Positions 1-6,045 of a stretch of 8,569 nt of DNA are shown here, piece by piece; positions within the stretch are counted from its first letter, which is position 1, and each line of letters begins with the position of its first letter. The stretch lies in contig DOIX01000204.1 of NCBI GenBank assembly GCA_003511885.1, positions 1 through 8,569 of the forward strand. Direction: 5' to 3'. The notes beneath the pieces are model-generated. The model worked only from the letters and a program-made list of their open reading frames with translations. It was not told the origin of the DNA and ran no database searches. The DNA is from Cyanobacteria bacterium UBA11153. GTDB taxonomy: Bacteria > Cyanobacteriota > Cyanobacteriia > Cyanobacteriales > Coleofasciculaceae. The translations under genes were made by a program, and so were the position numbers.

Positions 1-18
1 TGTCCCCCTTGTCCCCCT
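1..18. repeat. 9-base tandem repeat, two copies at the window edge
   Basis: TGTCCCCCT occurs twice in tandem directly after the stop codon of the ABC permease gene. The array may continue to the left of the window. C-rich tandem repeats of this kind are common between genes in cyanobacteria, and no function can be assigned. Confidence 0.55.
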
Positions 19-21
19 TCC

Positions 22-900
22 CTACTGCCTCTTTTCCCGCCACCGAGGATCGATTAATTCGCTTAATCCTTCTCCTAGTAAAGATAATCCCACTACCATC
101 AGCGTCATCGCTAAACCGGGAAAAAGTGCTGTCCACCAAATTCCTGTTGGTAGGGCATCTAATGCTTGACGCAAATCATGTCCCCATTCTGGTATTTCTT
201 CGGGCAATCCCAAGCCTAAAAAGCCCAATCCACCTAAAATTAAAATAGCGTCAGCACAATTAAGGGTAAATAGTACGGGTACGCTTTGAATAACGTTGAG
301 AAATAGATAGCGAGAAAGTACCCGACGGGGAGAAGCACCTAAAGCTTGTGCCGCTTCAATGAATAATTCAGTTTTGACGCTAGAGGTATGATTCCGGACA
401 ACGCGATAGTATTGGGGAATGTAAGAAATACTAAGTGCGATGGCAGCATTTAAAACTCCTCTTCCTACCACAAAGGCTAGCGTCACTGATAGTAATAATC
501 CGGGTAAGGTATAGATTGTATCCATGAAAAATAATAATACCCGATCTAACTTCCCACCTAAATAACCACTAACTAAACCTAAAGGTACTCCCACAATTAA
601 GCTGAGAGTTGTGGCAAGAATCACTACTTTTAAGGCGGCTTGAGAACCAAATATTGTCCGCGAAAATACATCATAACCCTGGCGATTTGTCCCAAACCAG
701 TATTTGCTTCCTGGGGGTTCGTGAATTGGGTTAATTAGAGATGCGGTGGGGTTTTGCAGCCATCCCCAACTTTGAAAAGTGGGTGAAAGTAAGGCGATGA
801 GGATAAAGAAAAGTGTAATGGCAATCCCTATTAACATGAGGATTGTCGATAGGCTAGGTGGTTGGGAAAATTTGGGTAATGCTTGTTTGGTTGATGTCAT
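22..900 (-). CDS. Peptide/nickel-type ABC transporter permease (DppC/OppC family)
   Basis: This 292-residue inner-membrane subunit would form part of the channel of a binding-protein-dependent importer for peptides or a similar substrate (family knowledge; the substrate is unknown). An N-terminal membrane helix lies at about residues 20-40. The family signature WFGTNRQGYDVFSRTIFG follows at 68-85. About five further helices lie between 88 and 277. The cytoplasmic EAA loop that contacts the ATPase begins at E182 (EAAQALGAS). The C-terminal FPGLAMTL...LLGEGLSELIDPR (260-286) is typical of DppC/OppC. The length is normal for the family. The EAA loop reads RYLFLNV where the family usually has RHILPNV, so the usual proline is a leucine. 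The ATG at 900 has no clear Shine-Dalgarno sequence. The gene starts 81 bases after the kinase stop. No ATPase or binding protein gene is in the window, so partners are elsewhere. Confidence 0.93.
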   Translation of the reverse strand: MTSTKQALPKFSQPPSLSTILMLIGIAITLFFILIALLSPTFQSWGWLQNPTASLINPIHEPPGSKYWFGTNRQGYDVFSRTIFGSQAALKVVILATTLSLIVGVPLGLVSGYLGGKLDRVLLFFMDTIYTLPGLLLSVTLAFVVGRGVLNAAIALSISYIPQYYRVVRNHTSSVKTELFIEAAQALGASPRRVLSRYLFLNVIQSVPVLFTLNCADAILILGGLGFLGLGLPEEIPEWGHDLRQALDALPTGIWWTALFPGLAMTLMVVGLSLLGEGLSELIDPRWREKRQ

Positions 901-981
901 TTATATTTAGGTTTTATGTGTTAATGGAAACTTTTTTCTATTGCCGTGCTGCACTAGCCCCTACTCCCTCGCTATCTGTCT

Positions 982-3441
982 TCAGGATGAAGCGGCGAGG
1001 CTAGTTTCCAACTGCTTATTGTTTAAAACTACACATCTCGCCAGTGCAGCTTGTAAAACGGCAATTTTGACAGGTTTACTGATATAATCATTCATGCCAG
1101 CCTCTAGACAGTTTTTGCGATCGCCTTCCATTGCACCAGCAGTCATCGCAATTAACCATGGACGAGTGCTTGGCAGCCATTCTTGACAAATATAACGAGC
1201 TGTTTCCAATCCATCCATTTCCGGCATTTGTACATCCATTAGCACCACATCGTACCTAATTTTCCGGATTGCGTCAATCGCTTCTCTGCCATTGTGTACT
1301 ACATCGGCTTGGTAACCCATTCTTTCTAAAATTTTCAAAGCTACTTTCTGATTGATTGCGTTATCTTCGGCTAGCAAAATTCGTAGGGGTAATTTTTGGC
1401 TAAATTTGGTATCAATTTCCTGTACTATAGGTGTTAAGCAATTTTTGTGAGGTCGATTCCCTACAACTTCTAGTAAAACTTTGAATAATTGATAAGGTTT
1501 AATTGGCTTGAGCAAACAGGCGGTAAATTCTGATTCTGGACCTGGGATCCAACAGTTCATTGATGTTAGCATTACTAATGGAATAATTCTCTGATATTTC
1601 CGTTGGTTAATTAATCTCGCCAATGTCAAACCATCTATATAAGGCATCTGGATATCTACAATGCCTACATCAAAGGTAGTTTGACTCCGCAATATTTCTA
1701 GTGCTTCTGTTACTGTGGCAGCTTCTTGGCAAATCATTCCCCATTTTTGGGCATAATTTTTGACAATCTTGCGATTATTTTCGTTGTCTTCAATAATTAA
1801 TAATTTTTTACCCATTAGTTGAGGGTGAGCTTCTCTGAGATAAGTATCTTCTCCACTAGGTTGAGCTTGAGCTAAAATTGTAAAGTGGAATGTCGAACCT
1901 TTCCCTACTTCACTTTCTACCCACATTTTTCCACCCATTAATTCGCTCAATCTCTGACTAATGGCTAATCCTAAACCCGTGCCTCCATATTTCCGAGTTG
2001 TGGAGACATCTACTTGGGAAAAAGATTGGAATAATTGATTTATGCGATCGCAGGGAATGCCAATTCCCGTATCTTTAACAATAAAGTGGAATTCGTATGT
2101 TTGTTGGTTTTTGGTTTTTGGCGTTTGGTTGGTGGTTGATGGTTTTGAGGTTTTAATTTTGATATCGGTTGGGGAAATTATGATTTCGCCGAATTGGGTG
2201 AATTTGACAGCATTGCTGAGTAAATTTACCATAATTTGCCGTAATCTACTGACATCACCGACTAAGGTTGTTGGCATGTCTTCTGGAATTAAGTAGGCGA
2301 TATCTAGTCCTTTTAATCTAGCCTGATTCGCTACCATATCCAATGACTCTTCGATGGCTGTTTGGAGGTTAAATGGCTGATTTTCTAACTCCATTTTACC
2401 TGCTTCAATTTTGGAGAAATCTAGAATATCATTAATAATGGATAGCAATGCTTCTCCGCTGTTGCGGATGATTTCCAAGTATTCTCTTTGTTCGTTAGTA
2501 ACTTTGGTATCTAATAGTACGCTAGTCATCCCAATCACTGCATTCATTGGTGTTCTAATTTCATGACTCATGCTAGCCAAAAATTGCGATTTTAATTTGG
2601 TGGCAGATTCAGCTTCTTTTAATGCTATATCTAGTTGATTATTTTTCTTTTCTAGTTGAGCTGCTATCCGATATTGTTGTACTTTTCCTTCGATGATTGT
2701 GGCGATGTAATTGCGAATTTGTTCCACGGCTGGGCGAAAGATAAATAGAGCTTCTATTAATAAGATAATTAGGGTAACTATCAGAATGCTTTTATTGATT
2801 AATTTGGTTGATTCGACTCGCTCTTTTGCTTCTTTGTCGTACTGAAATACGATCCGATTCATCCCCTGTAAAAAATAGTCTTCATGGGCGATAATTTTTT
2901 CAACTAATTGTGAAATCTTAGTCCCGTGGAGGGATGACTCTTCCTCTGGTGCTAAATTCAGTAATTCCTTGGCTGCTTGACAGATAGATTGATAGTGAAT
3001 ATCAATTTGCCCAAACATTTCCTTCACTTGAGGACTATTATTACCTTGCAATCCTAATGGGGTATTTCCTTTTTGCAATCCTTGATGGGAAGTTTCCCAA
3101 ATATTGAGAACTTCTTGTAATTCATTTAACCGAATTTGACGATTGCGATCGTTTTTTGAGTATTGGATGGCTAGGGCTGCTTTTGTCAGTTTTTGACTCA
3201 GCATTCGCTGTCTACCTGCAATGTTAATAATTCGGGAGTCGCTTGATTGTTGATTTAGAGATTTATGTACCATAATTTGTCCAGTAATAGATAATACTGC
3301 TACAGTACTTAAGGCAAAAATATACAAGGCAGTCAGGCTACGAATTGGATATGAGTTATTTCCTTTGACAGACATATTGGTGGCACTTGCAATTAATTTG
3401 TCAATCTGGATAAGTCCGTTTGCTCTAAATTTCGGTAACAT
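982..3441 (-). CDS. Membrane-bound hybrid sensor histidine kinase, PilJ-type sensor, two receiver domains
   Basis: This 819-residue sensor kinase should autophosphorylate and pass phosphate through its own receivers. Domain order: membrane helix 34-57; periplasmic PilJ-type four-helix sensor about 65-215 (IINIAGRQRMLSQKLTKA at 71-88); membrane helix 217-235; HisKA with phospho-acceptor H293 in MSHEIRTPMN; HATPase with N-box N406/N410, G1 box DTGIGIP from D457 and G2 box GGTGLGLA at 486-493. Receiver 1 (546-660) has acidic E551/D552, phospho-acceptor D596, T626 and K645. Receiver 2 (686-803) has E692/D693, D736, T767 and K789. All key residues are present. There is no HPt or DNA-binding output domain, so a separate partner is needed. 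A polar stretch at 430-448 is coded by a degenerate heptanucleotide repeat. The ATG at 3441 is the longest start; ATG 3375 (residue 23), shortly before the first helix, is equally plausible, and neither has a Shine-Dalgarno sequence. The ligand is unknown. Confidence 0.95.
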   Translation of the reverse strand: MLPKFRANGLIQIDKLIASATNMSVKGNNSYPIRSLTALYIFALSTVAVLSITGQIMVHKSLNQQSSDSRIINIAGRQRMLSQKLTKAALAIQYSKNDRNRQIRLNELQEVLNIWETSHQGLQKGNTPLGLQGNNSPQVKEMFGQIDIHYQSICQAAKELLNLAPEEESSLHGTKISQLVEKIIAHEDYFLQGMNRIVFQYDKEAKERVESTKLINKSILIVTLIILLIEALFIFRPAVEQIRNYIATIIEGKVQQYRIAAQLEKKNNQLDIALKEAESATKLKSQFLASMSHEIRTPMNAVIGMTSVLLDTKVTNEQREYLEIIRNSGEALLSIINDILDFSKIEAGKMELENQPFNLQTAIEESLDMVANQARLKGLDIAYLIPEDMPTTLVGDVSRLRQIMVNLLSNAVKFTQFGEIIISPTDIKIKTSKPSTTNQTPKTKNQQTYEFHFIVKDTGIGIPCDRINQLFQSFSQVDVSTTRKYGGTGLGLAISQRLSELMGGKMWVESEVGKGSTFHFTILAQAQPSGEDTYLREAHPQLMGKKLLIIEDNENNRKIVKNYAQKWGMICQEAATVTEALEILRSQTTFDVGIVDIQMPYIDGLTLARLINQRKYQRIIPLVMLTSMNCWIPGPESEFTACLLKPIKPYQLFKVLLEVVGNRPHKNCLTPIVQEIDTKFSQKLPLRILLAEDNAINQKVALKILERMGYQADVVHNGREAIDAIRKIRYDVVLMDVQMPEMDGLETARYICQEWLPSTRPWLIAMTAGAMEGDRKNCLEAGMNDYISKPVKIAVLQAALARCVVLNNKQLETSLAASS
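1117..1124. repeat. HIP1 octamer GCGATCGC
   Basis: Exact palindromic HIP1 site inside the second receiver domain of the histidine kinase gene. It is a cyanobacterial genome signature rather than a gene-specific site. Confidence 0.8.
2044..2051. repeat. HIP1 octamer GCGATCGC
   Basis: Exact HIP1 palindrome just downstream of the G1 box in the histidine kinase gene. Confidence 0.8.
2106..2154. repeat. Degenerate heptanucleotide tandem array inside the kinase coding region
   Basis: Seven successive 7-base units can be read on the plus strand: GGTTTTT, GGTTTTT, GGCGTTT, GGTTGGT, GGTTGAT, GGTTTTG and AGGTTTT. The first two are identical, six begin with GG, and the period is constant. On the coding strand the array encodes about residues 430-446 of the histidine kinase (T, S, K, P, N and Q only). 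This is the turn between two beta strands just before the G1 box, where most hybrid kinases have a short loop. The periodicity is seen directly; an origin as an inserted repeat is inferred. Confidence 0.6.
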
Positions 3442-3534
3442 CGATAGCGTATGATTGGATAATGGGAGAAAGAGTTTTGAGTCTTTTTGGTGTAGTGTTA
3501 GTAACTTATTTGGGAATTTTTAAGCAAAATTTTT

Positions 3535-3562
3535 CCTCTCACCTCTCACCTCTCACCTCTCA
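3535..3562. repeat. Heptanucleotide tandem repeat, CCTCTCA x4
   Basis: Four perfect copies of CCTCTCA lie about 95-120 bases upstream of the histidine kinase start. On the kinase strand the unit reads TGAGAGG. Short tandem heptanucleotide repeats between genes are a known feature of filamentous cyanobacteria. The copy number is likely to vary between strains. Confidence 0.85.
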
Positions 3563-3590
3563 AACTAGCACTTTTATTTTTAATTAACAG

Positions 3591-3612
3591 GAGCAAATGA
3601 TACTTTTTGCTC
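3591..3612. other. Small perfect stem-loop
   Basis: GAGCAAA (3591-3597) pairs with TTTGCTC (3606-3612) around an 8-base loop. It overlaps the AGGAG site and the ATG of the tiny plus-strand frame at 3597, so it could mask that start or simply be chance. There is no T-run, so it is a poor terminator. Confidence 0.35.
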
Positions 3613-3695
3613 AATTCCAATCCTCAATTATAGTCGATCGTGTAAAGAAATGTAAAAAAGCGGTACAATTTATATTGTTTTATCCTCTCCTCTGA
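3597..3695 (+). CDS. Possible tiny plus-strand reading frame, 32 residues (doubtful)
   Basis: The ATG at 3597 is preceded by AGGAG at 3589-3593, a spacing of only 3 bases, which is short. The frame runs to TGA at 3693 and would give a basic, hydrophobic 32-residue peptide beginning MILFAQFQSS and ending FILFYPLL. I recognise no family. It could be a small protein, the 5' remnant of the same lost gene whose 3' end may lie at 3785-3922 (the frames differ), or chance. It is included because the ribosome binding site is better than those of most intact genes here. Confidence 0.15.
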   Translation: MILFAQFQSSIIVDRVKKCKKAVQFILFYPLL

Positions 3696-3706
3696 CTAAA
3701 GATAGT

Positions 3707-3805
3707 GATAAGCTGCTACGGATTTAATTTGTATATCCCCACACCAAAAAACCCATACCCCTTTCGATAAATTTACTATCCAATTTAGATGCGCCGCAGC
3801 TTATC
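3707..3805. mobile_element. MITE-like element with 29-base imperfect terminal inverted repeats
   Basis: The left arm 3707-3735 begins GATAAGCTGCTACGGATTTA. The reverse complement of the right arm 3777-3805 begins GATAAGCTGCGGCGCATCTA. The arms match at 23 of 29 positions, with the outer 10 identical. The 41-base centre is non-coding. I see no clear target-site duplication. A near copy of the left arm (18 of 19 bases) occurs at 8551-8569, which supports a dispersed family. It carries no transposase, so any movement would depend on an enzyme supplied elsewhere. It could instead be a dispersed hairpin repeat rather than a true transposable element. Confidence 0.55.
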
Positions 3806-3922
3806 GCTTTGTTGGTGTCAGATTTAGCGGGTGCGATGGAGAGAATAGGGGATAAAGGGGCAAAAGTCTTGGCTAAAATTATCGAAAAAGCATTGAATCA
3901 AGGATGGTTAAAATTGGTATAA
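3785..3922 (+). pseudogene. C-terminal relic of an unrecognised plus-strand gene
   Basis: An open frame with protein-like composition ends at TAA 3920-3922. It reads LDAPQLIALLVSDLAGAMER at first, then an amphipathic helix-like tail ending LNQGWLKLV. The pattern of hydrophobic and charged residues looks like a real helical protein end, whereas the codons upstream of 3785 look non-coding and meet a stop at 3725. The right arm of the MITE-like element (to 3805) overlaps the start of the readable part, as if the rest of the gene was lost or cut there. No start codon with a ribosome binding site is present. I do not recognise the family. It is the only likely plus-strand coding material beside the doubtful frame at 3597. 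Confidence 0.35.
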
Positions 3923-3928
3923 ACACCA

Positions 3929-3962
3929 AGAAACCCGGTAAATTTGGCGCAACCGGGTTTCT
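3929..3962 (-). terminator. Strong hairpin after the transporter gene (possible terminator or dispersed repeat)
   Basis: AGAAACCCGGT (3929-3939) pairs perfectly with ACCGGGTTTCT (3952-3962): 11 base pairs with a 12-base loop. It lies 35 bases past the stop codon of the minus-strand transporter gene and 6 bases past the stop of the plus-strand relic, so it could end transcription from either side. There is no long T-run on either strand, so termination is uncertain. From memory, hairpins built on AGAAACCCGGTTTCT are common dispersed repeats in some filamentous cyanobacteria. Confidence 0.5.
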
Positions 3963-3997
3963 GAGGTATACTGGATCTAGCTAAATTATAATGATAA

Positions 3998-5779
3998 CTA
4001 GGATTGAGGGCGCGATCGCAAATAATTTAGGGCTGCTACTCCCACAGATACCAACAACATCCCGGCTATTTGCGGTAATTCCAAATTACTCCTCATTAAT
4101 AACAACGCCAAAACCCATGTTAAGACTGGCACAATTCCCCCCAAAATTGAAGCCTTCACCGCACCAATCCTAGCGATTCCTAGATGATTCAATAGATAAG
4201 CCAAAATTGCCACAACACCCAAAACCAAACCACTAATACTTAAATTCGGCAACAAACTAGCATCGATATGAAAACGCCAAGTTTCCGGTAACGGCAGCAA
4301 TAAAGTTAAAGCCGAAAAAACTAAAACACTTACCAAATTCATCCAGAGTAAAGGCATGGGGTGCAACTTTTTTCCCGAAGTTTGGACTAAAATCGAGCGG
4401 AATGCAAAAGTAACCGCTGCACCACCTGCGCCTAAAATACCTAAATGAGCAATATCCCCACTACTACCAGGTATGGTAATCAAAACTAATCCTGCCACCA
4501 TCCCACTAAAAATTGTTAAATAACTCAATTTATTGATAGGTTTACTAAACTGTAAAGAAATCAGCGGATAGATAAAGAAAATCGTCACGGCAATTCCCGG
4601 CGCAATCCATCCCAATGCCCAATAAAGGCAGACTTGAGATAAAAATAACCAAAATCCACTTATCAAAATATTACCTAATAAACCAAAATCTTGAGATGCC
4701 ATCAACTTCCCTATATCTCTCCAGAAGTATGGATAGACTCGTCGAGATAAAATCGCCATTATGGGAACTACTACTACCATTCGCATCAAGAGCAAAAGGA
4801 TGGCATTACCTAGACTTGGCATGAGAAATCCGTCAATATTTCCCAAGATATTGGGCACTTGAGCGGGATTAAAAATCACACTAACGATGACATTTTCTCC
4901 GGCAAAGCCTAGTAAAGATAAGAGAATTAGTAACCACCCAATCCATTGTTTTTTTCTAGGTTGTGGTTTGGGTTGCGGTTTCGCCTCTGGAATTTCTGAA
5001 GCTACCTCTAATTGCGGCAAAGTTAATAATGATGACTCTGAGGGATAGGAAGTAATCCCGTTACTACCATGATTATTTCCATTGCGATGTGTATCTAAAG
5101 GGGGTAATGGTGGATTGTAAGTAGGTATCTTTGGTAGGGAATCGGATTGGTTTGCGGGAATAGATGGTTGGGGAGGAATTTCGGCTTTGAGTCTAGCAAT
5201 GAGTGTCTCTAAAATTGCCTCGGCTTGTTGTTCGAGATTATACATCTGACTCAACTGCTGAGACAGGGAATTTTGATAGGTATGCAAATCTTGCTCCATG
5301 GAGCTAAAAGTTGCTCTCATCGTAGTATCTAAAGAGCCAATTAAGCGCTCGGTATTTTCCTGGTAATGTTGCGGAATTGAAGTTGGCAAAGAAATTGAAT
5401 TGGCGCTATCGACATTTGTCTGACTGATACTTGGCGTTTCTTGGGGAGATACTGGTAAAGATTTAACCAGTTTATCGAGCCTTTCTTGGAGGATTATTTC
5501 AATATAATTAGCTAAGGTTGGGGTAATTTCCTTGACCAATTTTTCCTGCTGCTCTAGTTGCTCTTGGCGTTGGTTTTTCAGGATTTCAATCTCTTGAATT
5601 AATTCAGCTTTTTCCTGTTTGAGTCTTTCCACATCTTGGGAAAGATGAGTGACAAGATTATGCCGCAGATTCTCAATTCCTTCCATACTCTCTGTCATTG
5701 AGAGCAAAATATCCTCGGCTGCTTGGAGATAGCTGGCTTCAGAGTTTGTTTCTTTATGGTTAAATTTCCCTGTGTGCAT
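3998..5779 (-). CDS. EamA/DMT-family membrane transporter with long N-terminal coiled-coil region
   Basis: This 593-residue protein has a soluble N-terminal half and a membrane C-terminal half. Residues 43-106 and about 139-199 are rich in heptad-like Leu/Glu/Gln/Lys (for example LSQDVERLKQEKAELIQEIE) and should form coiled coils. Residues 200-275 are a Pro/Ser/Asn-rich linker ending in PQPKPQPRKKQ. From about 279 to 585 there are some ten hydrophobic helices, typical of two fused EamA repeats, as in drug/metabolite transporters that move small metabolites across the inner membrane. EamA-only members are about 300 residues, so the N-terminus doubles the length. Substrate and direction are unknown. 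I chose the ATG at 5779 because MHTGKF resembles the short N-terminus I recall for cyanobacterial relatives; an in-frame GTG at 5791 would add four residues. Neither has a convincing Shine-Dalgarno sequence. The gene appears to be transcribed alone. Confidence 0.88.
   Translation of the reverse strand: MHTGKFNHKETNSEASYLQAAEDILLSMTESMEGIENLRHNLVTHLSQDVERLKQEKAELIQEIEILKNQRQEQLEQQEKLVKEITPTLANYIEIILQERLDKLVKSLPVSPQETPSISQTNVDSANSISLPTSIPQHYQENTERLIGSLDTTMRATFSSMEQDLHTYQNSLSQQLSQMYNLEQQAEAILETLIARLKAEIPPQPSIPANQSDSLPKIPTYNPPLPPLDTHRNGNNHGSNGITSYPSESSLLTLPQLEVASEIPEAKPQPKPQPRKKQWIGWLLILLSLLGFAGENVIVSVIFNPAQVPNILGNIDGFLMPSLGNAILLLLMRMVVVVPIMAILSRRVYPYFWRDIGKLMASQDFGLLGNILISGFWLFLSQVCLYWALGWIAPGIAVTIFFIYPLISLQFSKPINKLSYLTIFSGMVAGLVLITIPGSSGDIAHLGILGAGGAAVTFAFRSILVQTSGKKLHPMPLLWMNLVSVLVFSALTLLLPLPETWRFHIDASLLPNLSISGLVLGVVAILAYLLNHLGIARIGAVKASILGGIVPVLTWVLALLLMRSNLELPQIAGMLLVSVGVAALNYLRSRPQS
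4012..4019. repeat. HIP1 octamer GCGATCGC
   Basis: Exact HIP1 palindrome within the last codons of the transporter gene. Confidence 0.8.
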
Positions 5780-5920
5780 TTTGGAATTCACAATTTAATG
5801 ATGTTACCTGATGGAATGGGAGAGTGAAAAAGAAGATACTGAGGTGGGAGATGGGAAGGGATGCGATAGGAGTGGGTTTAGAGACTAAAATTGGCAACCT
5901 ACCAGAACATCATAAATGCT

Positions 5921-5926
5921 AATATA
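5921..5926 (-). promoter_or_regulatory. Possible -10 element for the transporter gene
   Basis: On the minus strand this reads TATATT, five of six bases matching the -10 consensus, about 140 bases upstream of the transporter start. No -35 element is visible at 16-18 bases; that position falls in the heptanucleotide array starting at 5943. This is a weak call from a single hexamer. Confidence 0.2.
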
Positions 5927-5942
5927 CCTTGATAGCGACGGA

Positions 5943-5991
5943 CTAGGGGCTAGGGGCTAGGGGCTAGGGGTTAGGGGCTAGGGGCTAGGGA
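5943..5991. repeat. Heptanucleotide tandem repeat, CTAGGGG x7
   Basis: Seven units with strict 7-base spacing start at 5943, 5950, 5957, 5964, 5971, 5978 and 5985. The fifth is TTAGGGG and the last ends in A. It lies between the phosphodiesterase gene and the transporter gene, upstream of the latter. A lone related unit (CTAGCCCCTA) occurs at 954-963 in the spacer before the permease gene. It resembles the short tandemly repeated repetitive sequences of filamentous cyanobacteria. Confidence 0.92.
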
Positions 5992-6045
5992 AGAAAGTCG
6001 GAAACAAGTATCTTTGTCAAAGTGCGATATTCCCTAACCTCCAAC

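Larger units (their letters stand above)
3442..3997. other. 556-base intergenic region rich in repeats and relics
   Basis: This is the longest gap between intact genes. Reading upward it holds a CCTCTCA array (3535-3562), a small stem-loop (3591-3612), a 32-codon plus-strand frame with an AGGAG site (3597-3695), a MITE-like inverted-repeat element (3707-3805), a plus-strand coding relic (to 3922) and a strong hairpin (3929-3962). It must also contain the promoter of the kinase gene, but I see no convincing -35/-10 pair for it. Confidence 0.7.

Noticed and set aside
967..1000. CCTCGC / GCGAGG inverted repeat over the kinase stop codon
   Set aside because: Six base pairs with a 22-base loop and overlapping coding sequence; too weak to call a terminator.
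6015..6020. Perfect TTGACA (-35-like) on the minus strand downstream of the phosphodiesterase gene
   Set aside because: The -10 position 17 bases further on reads CTTTCT, so there is no paired element. The match is probably chance.
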